A stretch of 64,000 nt of DNA from Pseudoflavonifractor gallinarum (GTDB lineage Bacteria > Bacillota > Clostridia > Oscillospirales > Oscillospiraceae). The translations under genes and the position numbers were made by a program. This document shows, piece by piece, positions 43,774 to 53,147 of the stretch (its first letter is position 1; the number at the start of each line of letters is the position of its first letter). The notes under the pieces were generated by a model. That model saw only the letters and a program-made list of their open reading frames with translations. It was not told the DNA's origin and did not search any database. The DNA lies in contig NZ_JADCKF010000008.1 in NCBI RefSeq assembly GCF_014982855.1, positions 108,165 through 172,164 on the forward strand, read 5' to 3'.

Positions 43774-45153
43774 ATGAATCAAACACTGGATCGATTGTTT
43801 CACCTGACAGAGCACGGCACCGATGTCAAAACCGAGGTCATGGCCGGTATCACCACCTTCATGACCATGGCTTACATCCTGGCTGTCAACCCCAGCATTC
43901 TATCCGCCGCCGGTATGGACTCGGGCGCCGTCTTTACCGCCACATGCTTGGCCTCTCTGCTGGCCACAGTGCTGATGGCCACCATGTCCAACTACCCCTT
44001 TGTACTCTCGGCCGGCATGGGCCTCAACGCCTATTTCGCCTACACCGTGGTCGGACAGATGGGGTATTCCTGGCAGACGGCCCTGACCGCCGTCTTCCTG
44101 GAGGGTATCATTTTCATCCTGCTCTCCCTGACCAGCGTGCGTGAGGCCATTTTCAACGCCATTCCCACCCCCCTCAAGCACGCGGTGTCCGCCGGTATCG
44201 GTCTCTTCATCGCCTTTATCGGCATGCAGAACGCCAAGCTGGTGGTGGACGATCCGTCCACACTGCTCTCGGTCTTCTCCATGAAGGACGCCCTGGCCCA
44301 GAACACCTTCCACACCCAGGGCATCACGGTCCTGCTCACCATCATCGGTGTGCTCATCACCGCTCTGCTCATCGTCAAGAAGGTCAAGGGCAACATCCTC
44401 ATCGGTATCCTGGCCACCTGGATCCTCGGCATCCTCTGCCAGCTGACGGGGCTCTATGTGCCGGACAACACCACCTTCTTCAGCCTGCTGCCCGATTTTT
44501 CCAACGGCATCGCCATTCCCAGCGTGGCCCCCACCCTGTTCCAGATCGACTTCTCCAACGTCTTTTCGCTGGACTTCCTGGTGGTCATTTTCGCCTTCCT
44601 CTTCGTGGATGTGTTCGATACCCTGGGCACCCTCATCGGCGTGGCCTCCAAGGCCAATATGCTGGATAAGGACGGCAAGCTTCCCCGCATCCGCGGCGCT
44701 CTGATGGCGGATGCCGTGGGTACCACCGCCGGTGCCCTTCTGGGTACCTCCACCATCACCACCTTCGTGGAGAGCGCCTCCGGCGTGGCCGAGGGCGGCC
44801 GTACCGGTCTGACCGGTCTGGTCTCCGCCGCTCTCTTTGGCATCGCCCTCTTCCTCTCTCCCATCTTCCTGGCCATCCCCTCCTTTGCTACCGCCCCCGC
44901 TCTGATCGTGGTGGGCTTCCTGATGGTCAGCTCCATCCTGAAGGTGAACTTCGACGATCCCACCCAGTCCATCCCCGCCTTTATCTGCATGATCTGCATG
45001 CCCTTTATGTACTCCATTTCCGAGGGTATCTCCATGGGCGTCATCACCTACGTGGTCATCAACCTCTTCGCCGGCGGCGAGAAGCGCAAGACCATCAGCC
45101 CCCTGATGTATGTTCTGGCCATTCTCTTCGCGGTGAAGTACTTCATCATCTGA
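43774..45153 (+). CDS. NCS2-family purine permease (AzgA/PbuG type)
   Basis: A 459-residue transporter with about twelve to fourteen helices. It shows the AzgA-like hallmark GITTFMTMAYILAVNPSIL and GMGLNAYFAY near the start, and FVDVFDTLGTLIGVA in the middle. Members import adenine, guanine or hypoxanthine with protons. The start is the ATG at 43774, with GAGAGGG upstream. It lies 105 bp after guaD and is controlled by the same leader. Exact base specificity is unknown. Confidence 0.92.
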   Translation: MNQTLDRLFHLTEHGTDVKTEVMAGITTFMTMAYILAVNPSILSAAGMDSGAVFTATCLASLLATVLMATMSNYPFVLSAGMGLNAYFAYTVVGQMGYSWQTALTAVFLEGIIFILLSLTSVREAIFNAIPTPLKHAVSAGIGLFIAFIGMQNAKLVVDDPSTLLSVFSMKDALAQNTFHTQGITVLLTIIGVLITALLIVKKVKGNILIGILATWILGILCQLTGLYVPDNTTFFSLLPDFSNGIAIPSVAPTLFQIDFSNVFSLDFLVVIFAFLFVDVFDTLGTLIGVASKANMLDKDGKLPRIRGALMADAVGTTAGALLGTSTITTFVESASGVAEGGRTGLTGLVSAALFGIALFLSPIFLAIPSFATAPALIVVGFLMVSSILKVNFDDPTQSIPAFICMICMPFMYSISEGISMGVITYVVINLFAGGEKRKTISPLMYVLAILFAVKYFII

Positions 45154-45175
45154 TTTTTCCCGTTTCCCCCCTCGG

Positions 45176-45240
45176 GCGGGCCGGCTTCCCCTTCCGGCCC
45201 GCTTTCTCCGGCGGCCGGGGCCCCGACCGCCGGAGAAAGC
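45176..45240 (+). terminator. Two overlapping hairpins after the permease gene
   Basis: GCGGGCCGG/CCGGCCCGC (45176-45184 with 45194-45202), then T-rich TTTCTCC, overlapping a perfect 14-bp stem 45201-45214 with 45227-45240. The two cannot form fully together. May reduce read-through into xdhA. Confidence 0.65.
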
Positions 45241-45289
45241 GCAAGCCCCCATTCCAAGCCCCCAACGAGCCTGAAAGGAGCGATACGAT

Positions 45290-47587
45290 ATGGCAATTGG
45301 TCAGTCCATGCTTCGTGTGGATGCCCATGACAAAGTAACCGGCACCGCCAAGTATACCTCAGACCTGGAGCCCCGCGATTATCTGGTGGCAAAAGTCGTC
45401 CACAGCACCATCGCCTTCGGCGAGGTCAAGGCCTTCCATCTGGAGGAGGCCCTTGCCGTCCCCGGCGTGGTCAAGATCCTCACCTGCTTCGATGTCCCCG
45501 ACGTCCCCTTCCCCACCCCCGGCCATCCCTGGTCGGTGGAAAAGGCCCATCAGGATGTGGCCGACCGGAAGCTGCTCAACCGCCGGGTGCGGTTCTATGG
45601 CGACGACATCGCCGCCATCATCGCCGAGGACAATGTAGCCGCCGACCGGGCAGCCCGCCTCATCCGCGTGGAATATGAGGAGTTCGAGCCCTATGTCACC
45701 GTGGATCAGGCCATGGCCCCCGGTGCGCGTCTCGTCCACGACGAAAAGCCCAACAACATCCTGGTCCACTCCGGCTTCCAGGTGGGCGAGATGACCTATG
45801 ACGAGGCCGTCGCCGGAGAGGATGATCTGGTCACCGTCCAGCGTACTTATCGGACCCAGACTGTCCAGCACTGCCACATCGAGCCCCCCACCTCCTTCGC
45901 CTATCAGGAGGGAGATAAGATCACCGTGATCTCCTCCACCCAGATCCCCCACATCGTTCGCCGGGTCATCGGCCAGGCCACCGGTATTCCCTGGGGCAAC
46001 ATCCGGGTCATCAAGCCCTACATCGGCGGCGGCTTCGGCAACAAGCAGGACGTGCTCTATGAGCCCCTCAACGCCTGGCTGTGCACGCAGGTCGGCGGCC
46101 GGGCCGTCAAGCTGGACATCACCCGGGAGGAGACCTTTGCCTCCACCCGCGTCCGCCATGCCATCGACTTCCACGTTGCCGGCGCCGTGCGGCGGGACGG
46201 CACTATCGTGGCCCGCAAGTGTCTGGCCAACTCCAACCAGGGCGGCTACGCCTCCCACGGACACTCCATCGTGGCCAACGCCATCAACGGCTTCAAGCAG
46301 CTCTACCGGGACGAGAAGGCCCTGGAGTGCGAGGCCAACACGGTCTACACCAACATCGCCGTGGGCGGCGCCATGCGCGGCTACGGCATCCCCCAGTCCT
46401 GCTTCGCCACCGAGTGTCTGGCCGAGGATATGGCCCACGCCATCGGCATGGACCCCCTGGAGTTCCGCCTGAAAAACTGCATGCAGGCCGGCTATGAGGA
46501 CCCCCACACTCACGTTCAGTTCCGCAGCTACGGCCTCCAGGACGCCATCCAGAAGGGCCGGGAGCTGATCCACTGGGATGAGCTGCGTGCCAAGTATCAG
46601 AACCAGACCGGCCCCATCCGCCGCGGCGTGGGTATGGCCATCTTCTGCTACAAGACCGGCGTACATCCCATCTCGCTGGAGACCGCCTCCTGCCGCATGG
46701 TCCTCCACCAGGACGGCTCGGTCCAGGTCCAGATGGGCGCCACCGAGATCGGCCAGGGCGCTGACACCGTCTTTACCCAGATGGCCTCGGAGGTCACCGG
46801 TATCTCGGTGAAGAAGGTCCATATCTCCTCCTTCCAGGATACCGATACCACTCCCTTCGATACCGGCGCCTACGCCTCCCGCCAGACCTATGTCAGCGGC
46901 ATGGCCGTGAAGAAGACCGGCGCCCTCTTCAAGCAGAAGATCCTGGAGTACGCCGGCTACGCCCTGCGCTACCCGGTGGAAAATCTGGACATCCGGGACG
47001 ACCAGATCGTGGATACCGTCACCGGTGAGACTCTCCGCTCCGTGGCCGACATTGCGGTGGAGGCTTTCTACAGCCTGGACCGCTCCCAGCACATCACGGC
47101 GGAGGCCACCTCTCACTGCAAGGTCAACACCTTTGCCAGCGGCTGCTGCTTTGCCGAGGTCGAGGTGGACATCCCCCTGGGCAAGGTGAAGGTCCTCAAC
47201 ATCGTCAACGTCCATGACTCGGGCACCCTCATCAATCCTCAGCTGGCCGCGGCGCAGGTCCACGGCGGCATGAGCATGGGTCTGGGCTACGCCCTGAGCG
47301 AGCAGCTCCTCTTCGACGCCAAGGCCCGTCCTCTCAACGGCAACCTCCTGGATTACAAGCTGCCCACCGCCATGGATACCCCCGACCTGCAGGCCGCTTT
47401 TGTGGAGGTCCCCGATCCCACCGGCCCCTATGGCAACAAGGCCCTGGGCGAGCCTCCCGCCATCCCCGGCGCGCCCGCCATCCGCAACGCGGTGCTCCAC
47501 GCCACCGGCGTGGCCATCGACTCCCTGCCTCTGGATCCCCAGAAGCTCATCACCGCCTTTACCGAGGCCGGACTCATCGACGACTAA
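45290..47587 (+). CDS. xdhA: Xanthine dehydrogenase, molybdenum-binding subunit
   Basis: A 765-residue molybdopterin subunit of the xanthine oxidase family, which hydroxylates hypoxanthine/xanthine or works in reverse on urate. It has GGGFGNKQD (about residues 245-253), the molybdenum-site QMGATEIGQGADTVFTQMA segment, and the catalytic Glu in KALGEPPA near the C-terminus. GAAAGGAG precedes the ATG. Followed by xdhB after 15 bp. Family members also include selenium-dependent hydroxylases, but no seleno-cofactor genes are in view. Confidence 0.93.
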   Translation: MAIGQSMLRVDAHDKVTGTAKYTSDLEPRDYLVAKVVHSTIAFGEVKAFHLEEALAVPGVVKILTCFDVPDVPFPTPGHPWSVEKAHQDVADRKLLNRRVRFYGDDIAAIIAEDNVAADRAARLIRVEYEEFEPYVTVDQAMAPGARLVHDEKPNNILVHSGFQVGEMTYDEAVAGEDDLVTVQRTYRTQTVQHCHIEPPTSFAYQEGDKITVISSTQIPHIVRRVIGQATGIPWGNIRVIKPYIGGGFGNKQDVLYEPLNAWLCTQVGGRAVKLDITREETFASTRVRHAIDFHVAGAVRRDGTIVARKCLANSNQGGYASHGHSIVANAINGFKQLYRDEKALECEANTVYTNIAVGGAMRGYGIPQSCFATECLAEDMAHAIGMDPLEFRLKNCMQAGYEDPHTHVQFRSYGLQDAIQKGRELIHWDELRAKYQNQTGPIRRGVGMAIFCYKTGVHPISLETASCRMVLHQDGSVQVQMGATEIGQGADTVFTQMASEVTGISVKKVHISSFQDTDTTPFDTGAYASRQTYVSGMAVKKTGALFKQKILEYAGYALRYPVENLDIRDDQIVDTVTGETLRSVADIAVEAFYSLDRSQHITAEATSHCKVNTFASGCCFAEVEVDIPLGKVKVLNIVNVHDSGTLINPQLAAAQVHGGMSMGLGYALSEQLLFDAKARPLNGNLLDYKLPTAMDTPDLQAAFVEVPDPTGPYGNKALGEPPAIPGAPAIRNAVLHATGVAIDSLPLDPQKLITAFTEAGLIDD

Positions 47588-47602
47588 GGAGGGTTTCGCG
47601 CC

Positions 47603-48490
47603 ATGTATGATATGGAACAATACTACCAGGCCACCAGTGTGGCCGACGCCATCGCCGCCCTGGGGGCGGACCCGGCGGCCATGCCCATCGCCGGGGGCAC
47701 CGACGTGCTCATCCAGACCCGTGAGGGCCGCCACGCCGGCTGCCATCTGGTCAGCCTCCACGGCCTCAGTGAGCTGAGCGCCATCCGGGAGGAGGAGGAC
47801 GGCACCCTGGTCATCGGCTCCGGGTGTACCTTCTCTGAGATCACCAACTCCCCCCTGCTGCGCCCCCACATCAATATGCTCTGCCAGGCGGTGGATCAGG
47901 TGGGCAGCCCCCAGATCCGCAACATGGGCACCATCGGCGGCAACGTCTGCAACGGTGTGACCAGCGCCGACAGCGCCCCCTCCCTCATGGCCCTCAACGC
48001 CGTGCTGGAGGTCCAGGGTCCCAACGGCAAGCGCCTCATCCCCATCGGGGAGTGGTACGCCGGCCCCGGCAAGACCGTCCGGCAGCATGACGAGGTCCTC
48101 ACCGCCGTGCGCATCGCCCGGGAAAACTACGAGGGCTTCGGCGGACACTACATCAAGTACGGCAAGCGCGAGGCCATGGAGATCTCCACCCTGGGCTGTG
48201 CCGTGCAGGTCAAGCTCTCGGCCGACAAGCGCACCGTAGAGGATCTGCGCATCGCCTTCGGCGTGGCCGCTCCCACCCCCGTGCGCTGCCCCAAGACCGA
48301 GGCCATGGCCGTGGGCCGCACCGTGGACGAGGCCCTGGTCAAGGAGCTGGGCCAGAGCGTCCTCACCGAAATCAATCCCAGAGACAGCTGGCGGGCCTCC
48401 AAGGCCTTCCGGCTCCAGATCGCCAAGGAAATCTGCCGCCGGGCCTTCCGGCAGGCTGTGGCCTTTGCCGGAGGTGAAATCCATGCTTAA
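47603..48490 (+). CDS. xdhB: Xanthine dehydrogenase, FAD-binding subunit
   Basis: A 295-residue flavoprotein subunit that passes electrons from the iron-sulfur subunit to NAD or another acceptor. It has the FAD-binding PIAGGTDVLIQ (about 28-38) and the second FAD loop RNMGTIGGNVCNGVTSADS (about 107-125). The C-terminal CO-dehydrogenase-flavoprotein domain follows. AGGAGG precedes the ATG. It overlaps xdhC by 8 bp. Confidence 0.94.
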   Translation: MYDMEQYYQATSVADAIAALGADPAAMPIAGGTDVLIQTREGRHAGCHLVSLHGLSELSAIREEEDGTLVIGSGCTFSEITNSPLLRPHINMLCQAVDQVGSPQIRNMGTIGGNVCNGVTSADSAPSLMALNAVLEVQGPNGKRLIPIGEWYAGPGKTVRQHDEVLTAVRIARENYEGFGGHYIKYGKREAMEISTLGCAVQVKLSADKRTVEDLRIAFGVAAPTPVRCPKTEAMAVGRTVDEALVKELGQSVLTEINPRDSWRASKAFRLQIAKEICRRAFRQAVAFAGGEIHA

Positions 48491-48974
48491 AATCATCCAT
48501 GTGAAAGTGAACGGCAAGGAGGAAGAGCTTGCCGTAGACGTGCGGGAGTGTCTGACCGATACCCTGCGGGACCGTCTGGGCCTGACCAGCGTCAAGAAGG
48601 GCTGTGAAGTGGGCGAGTGCGGTGCCTGTACCGTCCTCATTGACGGAAAGGCCGTCAACTCCTGCTGCTACCTCAGCGTGTGGGCCGATGGCCACAGCGT
48701 CCTCACCGTGGAGGGCATCAAGGGCCCCAACGGAGAGCTCTCCCCCATCCAGACCGCCTTTATCGAGGAGGCCGCTGTCCAGTGCGGCTTCTGCACCCCC
48801 GGCCTCATCATGACCGCCGTGGAGATCGTGGGCACCAACAAGCAGTACAACCGGGATGAGCTGCGCAAGCTGATCTCCGGCCACCTGTGCCGCTGCACCG
48901 GCTATGAGAACATCCTCAACGCCATGGAGCGCATCGTGGCTGAAAATCTGGCCCGCCAGCAAAAACTCAATTGA
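48483..48974 (+). CDS. xdhC: Xanthine dehydrogenase, 2Fe-2S subunit
   Basis: A 163-residue subunit with two 2Fe-2S clusters. The plant-type site is CEVGECGACTVLIDGKAVNSC (in two parts: CEVGECGAC and C after about 13 residues), and the second domain has CGFCTPG and CRCTGY. The start ATG at 48483 has GGAGGTGA upstream; an in-frame TTG at 48465 is also open. The three subunits xdhA-B-C are contiguous, as in other small-subunit dehydrogenases. Confidence 0.94.
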   Translation: MLKIIHVKVNGKEEELAVDVRECLTDTLRDRLGLTSVKKGCEVGECGACTVLIDGKAVNSCCYLSVWADGHSVLTVEGIKGPNGELSPIQTAFIEEAAVQCGFCTPGLIMTAVEIVGTNKQYNRDELRKLISGHLCRCTGYENILNAMERIVAENLARQQKLN

Positions 48975-48979
48975 TTCGA

Positions 48980-49009
48980 AATACGGGGGACCTTCCGGTC
49001 CCCCGTATT
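48980..49009 (+). terminator. Hairpin between xdhC and ade
   Basis: AATACGGGGGACC pairs with GGTCCCCCGTATT, loop TTCC. No T run follows, so it is more likely a processing or attenuation hairpin than a full terminator. Confidence 0.6.
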
Positions 49010-49040
49010 CAACCATTTGGACTCAGAAAGGAGCGTCTGT

Positions 49041-50834
49041 ATGAAAAATGTCTTTTGCCGCACCCCCCTGTGGGAAGCCTCCAAGACTTTGGCGGCCGTG
49101 GCCCAGGGACTCACGCCCGCGGAGCTGGTGGTGAAGAATGCCACCCTCATCAACGTCTGCACCGGCGAACTCCAGCCCCACACCGACGTGGCCTGCGCCG
49201 CCGGACGCATCGCCTATGTGGGCCCGGACGCCTCCCACTGCATCGGTCCTGAGACCCAGGTGGTGGACGCCGGGGAAGCCTACCTCTCCCCCGGCCTTCT
49301 GGACGGCCACATTCACATCGAGTCCTCCATGATGCCGCCCCGGAACTTTGCCCGTGCCGTGCTCCCCCGGGGCACCGTGGGCGTGTACTACGACCCCCAC
49401 GAGATCTGCAATATACTGGGGCCCAAAGGCGTCTCCTTCATGATGGAGGACGCCGCCGCCACCCCCCTCAAGGCCATGCTCACCATGCCCTCCTGCGTGC
49501 CCGCCGTCCCCGGCTTTGAGGACACCTGCGGCTTTGTGGGGCCGGAGGATGTGCGCCAGTTCATGGAGGACGGGCGCACCGTGGCCCTGGGCGAGATGAT
49601 GAACGACCCCGGCGTCCTCTCGGGCGCGGACGGCCCCCACGCCATCCTGGCCGAGACCGGTAAAGCCGGACGGACCATCACCGGCCACTATGCCATGGCC
49701 GATCTGGACCGGGGTCTCAATGGCTACATCGCCTCCGGTGTGCGCTCCTGCCATGAGTCTACCCGTCCGGAGGAGGCCCTGGCCAAAATGCGCCTGGGCA
49801 TGTACGCCATGCTCCGGGAGGGCTCCGGCTGGCGGGATCTCCACGAGGTGGCCCGAGCGGTCACCGAGCACCAGGTAGACAGCCGCTTTGCCCTGCTGGT
49901 CACCGACGACGCCCATCCCCAGACCCTCCGGGCGGAGGGCCATGTGGACCGGCTGCTCCGCCGGGCCGTGGCCGAGGGGATCGACCCGGTGTCCGCGGTC
50001 CAGATGGTCACCATCAACTGCGCCCAGTGCTTCCAGATGGACCACGACCTGGGTTCGGTCACCCCCGGAAAATGCGCCGATCTGGTCCTGTTCACCGACC
50101 TGAAGGATTTTGTCGTCCAGAAGGTCTTTATCGACGGGAATCTGGTGGCCGAGGACGGCCATCTGACCATCGACATCCCGGAGGCGTCCTATCCGGACTT
50201 TGTCCGCTCCACCATCCATCTGGACCCCATCCAGGCGGAAGATTTCCTCTACCCCGCCCCCTCCCAGACCATCCAGAAGGTCCGCGCCATCGGTGTTGTT
50301 CCCGGCAAGGCCCTGACCCGGGAGTATATCGCCGCCCTGACCCCCCGCAACGGCTATCTGGAATCCGACCCGGTCCAGGATGTCCTCAAGGCCGTGGTCT
50401 TTGAGCGGCACAACCGCACCGGGACCTGCGGCCGGGGCTTTGTCCATGGCTTTGGCATCACCAGCGGCGCCATGGCCTCCACCGTGGCCCACGATGCCCA
50501 TAACCTGCTGGTGCTGGGCACCAACGACGCGGATATGGCCTTCGCCGCCAATACTCTCATCGAGTCCCAGGGCGGCATGTGCGTGGTGCGGGACGGGAAG
50601 GTCCTGGGCCACATCCCCCTGCCCCTGGCCGGCGTGATGGGTGAGCGCTCCCCCGCCGAGATGGCCGATCTGGCCCATCAGCTGGGTCTGGCTTGGAAGG
50701 AGATCGGCTGCATCCTCCCCGCCCCCTTCATGACCATGGCCCTTCTCTCCCTGGCCTGCATCCCGGAGCTGCGTCTCACCAACCGCGGGCTGGTGGACTG
50801 CCGCACCTTCCAAATGACAGACGTTTGCTTGTAA
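49041..50834 (+). CDS. ade: Adenine deaminase
   Basis: A 597-residue amidohydrolase that converts adenine to hypoxanthine. It has the metal motif GHIHIESSM, the YYDPHEICNILG segment, EMMNDPGV, and TDDAHP with the catalytic Asp, followed by the C-terminal ade-specific domain with GFGITSGAMASTVAHDAHN. The ATG at 49041 follows AAAGGAG. It completes the operon: adenine and guanine both reach hypoxanthine/xanthine, substrates of the dehydrogenase encoded just upstream. Confidence 0.95.
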   Translation: MKNVFCRTPLWEASKTLAAVAQGLTPAELVVKNATLINVCTGELQPHTDVACAAGRIAYVGPDASHCIGPETQVVDAGEAYLSPGLLDGHIHIESSMMPPRNFARAVLPRGTVGVYYDPHEICNILGPKGVSFMMEDAAATPLKAMLTMPSCVPAVPGFEDTCGFVGPEDVRQFMEDGRTVALGEMMNDPGVLSGADGPHAILAETGKAGRTITGHYAMADLDRGLNGYIASGVRSCHESTRPEEALAKMRLGMYAMLREGSGWRDLHEVARAVTEHQVDSRFALLVTDDAHPQTLRAEGHVDRLLRRAVAEGIDPVSAVQMVTINCAQCFQMDHDLGSVTPGKCADLVLFTDLKDFVVQKVFIDGNLVAEDGHLTIDIPEASYPDFVRSTIHLDPIQAEDFLYPAPSQTIQKVRAIGVVPGKALTREYIAALTPRNGYLESDPVQDVLKAVVFERHNRTGTCGRGFVHGFGITSGAMASTVAHDAHNLLVLGTNDADMAFAANTLIESQGGMCVVRDGKVLGHIPLPLAGVMGERSPAEMADLAHQLGLAWKEIGCILPAPFMTMALLSLACIPELRLTNRGLVDCRTFQMTDVCL

Positions 50835-50850
50835 TCGTCCAGACAGCAGC

Positions 50851-50885
50851 AAAGCCCCGGAATCCATGTTTGGATTCCGGGGCTT
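50851..50885. terminator. Terminator hairpin, left copy of a 35-bp duplication
   Basis: AAAGCCCCGGAATCCA pairs with TGGATTCCGGGGCTT. Repeated exactly at 51121-51155. It ends ade. Confidence 0.9.
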
Positions 50886-51120
50886 CCGCGTGTCGAACTG
50901 GTTCGACACGCTTCTCAAAAATGCAGGCATTTTTTCGAGGGGATACAGGCCGTCGCGCGCATGGCCCGAAGGGCCACACACTTACGGCCTGAGAAGTGTT
51001 TTTTCCGACGTACACGCCGCCGGAAAAAACGATTTGACCTCATTCCGCCGTCTACGCCCGGCGGAACTCTGCGAGGCCTCTTGCAGCACAAATCGCAGAA
51101 ATACACTTGATCGACAGCTT
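50886..51120. repeat. Hairpin-rich dispersed element, full copy C
   Basis: 235 bp, non-coding, similar to 32029-32267 along its length. Hairpins: 11-bp stem 50888-50898 with 50901-50911; AAAAATGC/GCATTTTT just after; CAGGCC/GGCCTG enclosing TGGCCC/GGGCCA; GTTTTTTCCG/CGGAAAAAAC 50998-51007 with 51021-51030; TTCCGCCG/CGGCGGAA 51043-51050 with 51059-51066. Inserted between two copies of the ade terminator. Confidence 0.88.
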
Positions 51121-51157
51121 AAAGCCCCGGAATCCATGTTTGGATTCCGGGGCTTTG
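51121..51157. terminator. Terminator hairpin, right copy of the 35-bp duplication
   Basis: Same hairpin as 50851-50885. It faces the convergent Na/Pi cotransporter gene and can end it on the minus strand. Confidence 0.9.
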
Positions 51158-51176
51158 TTCTTTGATAATCTTCCGC

Positions 51177-52787
51177 TTAGGCAGCCTGCTTGGGACAGAG
51201 AGCCTCAGCAATGTTGAGCATGTGGTCCAGCATACGCTCGATGTCGGTGAGGATCTCGCTGTACAGGATGCTCAGCTCCGGGTCCACGTGACCCTCCCGC
51301 ATACGGCGGATCTGCGCGGCGCGGTACTGGCGATTCTTTTCATCGCTGTCCGCCTCCAGAATGGCCACGGTATCCAGCGCGCGCTTCCGGTTGCTGTCGT
51401 CCTCGAAGTCAATGGCCAGCAATGCATGGGTGGCCAGGGTGCGCAGGTTAGTCAGCTCCTTCATGGTCTCATCGTCCATGTGGATATGGCGCTTCTTCAG
51501 AGGCTCCAGATACTCGGCCATGTTCATGGCGTGGTCGCCGATACGCTCAATGTTGCCGCAGACGATCAGCATGCGGTTGAAGCGGTCGGAGTCGGCCTCC
51601 GACATCTCGTGGGTGGAGGTGCGGCCGATAGTGCGGGTGATCTCCGCGTTGTAGACGTCGATCCGGTCCTCCTGCTCGGCCACGCGGCTGAGCTTGCTCT
51701 CATCCCGCAGCAGCAGGGTGTCGAAGGCCAGTTCCACATTCTCCCGGGCCAGGGCAAACATCTCCGCCTCCTGCTTCTGCAGCTCAGACAGGGCAATGGC
51801 GGTGGAGCCGATGCCGTGCTCGTTGACGGGGTGATAGCCCTCCTCGCTGGTGTGGTCGGGCAGGATCCGGCAGGCCACCTTGGCCAGCACATTGCCGAAG
51901 GGGAAGAGCACAATGGTGGTCACCACGTTGAAGATGATGTGGGTGGCGGCAATCTGGCCAGGCACATTGCCGGGCAGATAGCTCTGGATCAGGCCCGTAA
52001 AGTCCGTGGTCAGGCAGATGATGGTAAAGATCACGGTACCGATCACATTGAACATCAGGTGGATGAGGGTGGTGCGCTTGGCGTTGCGGTTTCCGCCCAG
52101 GCTGGCCAGAAGAGCGGTGATACAGGTACCGATGTTCTGGCCAAAGAGCACAAAGACCGCGTTATCCAGTCCCACCACACCGCTCAGGGCCAGCGCCTGA
52201 AGGATACCGATGCTGGCCGAGGAGCTCTGGACCACCGCGGTGAAGAGCGTGCCGGCCAGAATGCCCAGGATGGGATTGGAGAAGGAAGTGAGGAGATTGA
52301 CAAAGGGCTCATAGTCCCGCAGAGGAGCCATGGAGGAGCTCATCAGCTCCATGCCCAGGAAGAGGATGCCCAGACCGGCAACGATCTGGCCGATGCAGTT
52401 GATCTTCTGCTTCTTGAACATGGTGATGAGCACCACGCCGAAGAAGGCCAGCAACGGCGCGATGAGGCCCACGTCCAGCGCAATGAGAAGGCTGGTCATG
52501 GTGGTACCCACGTTGGCACCCATGATCACGCCAACCGCCTGCTGAAGGGTCATCAGGCCGGAGTTGACGAATCCCACCACCATGACAGTGGTCGCCGAGG
52601 AGCTCTGAATGATTGCCGTAATACCGGCGCCCACCAGGACGCCCAGGATCCGCTTGGAAGTGAGCATTTCCAGAATGGACTTCAGGCGGTCACCTGCCGC
52701 GATTTCCAGACCCGCGCACATAATGTGCATGCCGTACAAAAACAGGGCAAGTCCGCCGAAGAGCATAAAAATGTCTTCCAGTTGCAT
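51177..52787 (-). CDS. Na/Pi cotransporter family protein with PhoU-like tail
   Basis: A 536-residue membrane protein. The first ~320 residues hold the two inverted Na/Pi repeats, each with a QSSSA motif (ITAIIQSSSATTVMVV and FTAVVQSSSASIGIL). The C-terminal ~200 residues form a PhoU-like helical bundle that is cytoplasmic. It is taken to import phosphate with sodium, with PhoU-like regulation in the same chain. ATG 52787 follows AAAGGAG; the frame is open to 52829. Confidence 0.92.
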   Translation of the reverse strand: MQLEDIFMLFGGLALFLYGMHIMCAGLEIAAGDRLKSILEMLTSKRILGVLVGAGITAIIQSSSATTVMVVGFVNSGLMTLQQAVGVIMGANVGTTMTSLLIALDVGLIAPLLAFFGVVLITMFKKQKINCIGQIVAGLGILFLGMELMSSSMAPLRDYEPFVNLLTSFSNPILGILAGTLFTAVVQSSSASIGILQALALSGVVGLDNAVFVLFGQNIGTCITALLASLGGNRNAKRTTLIHLMFNVIGTVIFTIICLTTDFTGLIQSYLPGNVPGQIAATHIIFNVVTTIVLFPFGNVLAKVACRILPDHTSEEGYHPVNEHGIGSTAIALSELQKQEAEMFALARENVELAFDTLLLRDESKLSRVAEQEDRIDVYNAEITRTIGRTSTHEMSEADSDRFNRMLIVCGNIERIGDHAMNMAEYLEPLKKRHIHMDDETMKELTNLRTLATHALLAIDFEDDSNRKRALDTVAILEADSDEKNRQYRAAQIRRMREGHVDPELSILYSEILTDIERMLDHMLNIAEALCPKQAA

Positions 52788-52852
52788 TTCATTTTCTCCT
52801 TTGTCCACGGCCTGCGCCGTGCTGTTCATAGATTTTTTACATTGCAGACAAT

Positions 52853-52881
52853 ATTATGACAAAAAATTCAGAATCCTTCAA
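52853..52881 (-). promoter_or_regulatory. Promoter of the Na/Pi cotransporter gene
   Basis: Minus strand -35 TTGAAG (52876-52881), 17-bp spacer, -10 CATAAT (52853-52858). The rest of 52882-53039 is AT-rich and shows nothing else. Confidence 0.6.
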
Positions 52882-53039
52882 GAGCATACTCGATCTATTA
52901 CATATTTTTTACACGTTATTTACAATACGGCCTTTTTTTCCGCGTTTTATCGGCAAGTATGCCCTCATATCATCCAGTATTTTCTATATCTGTATAAATC
53001 CATTATGTCCGTTCCGGCCCCTTTTCTTTCCAGATGATA

Positions 53040-53125
53040 AAAAAGAGCTGCCTGAGACGCCGCGCAGATCCGTTCCGAAGATGGTCTTTCTCGGAACCGA
53101 CCAGCGCCAGCTTCTCAGGCAGCCT
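53040..53125 (-). terminator. Large nested terminator after trmB
   Basis: Outer stem GCTGCCTGAGA (53047-53057) with TCTCAGGCAGC (53113-53123) encloses an inner hairpin GTTCCGA (53072-53078) with TCGGAAC (53091-53097). Minus-strand T run at 53038-53044. Confidence 0.8.
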
Positions 53126-53147
53126 TTCTTTTTCTGGATTACTTTAC

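Noticed and set aside
45359..48658. 1099-codon frame antisense to xdhA-xdhB
   Set aside because: Shadow of the xdh genes; long only because stop codons are rare in this GC-rich frame.
50886..51120. Group IIC intron or IS element to explain the terminator-linked repeats
   Set aside because: The element is only ~235 bp, has no ORF, no domain V/VI-like end, and group IIC introns do not duplicate the terminator.
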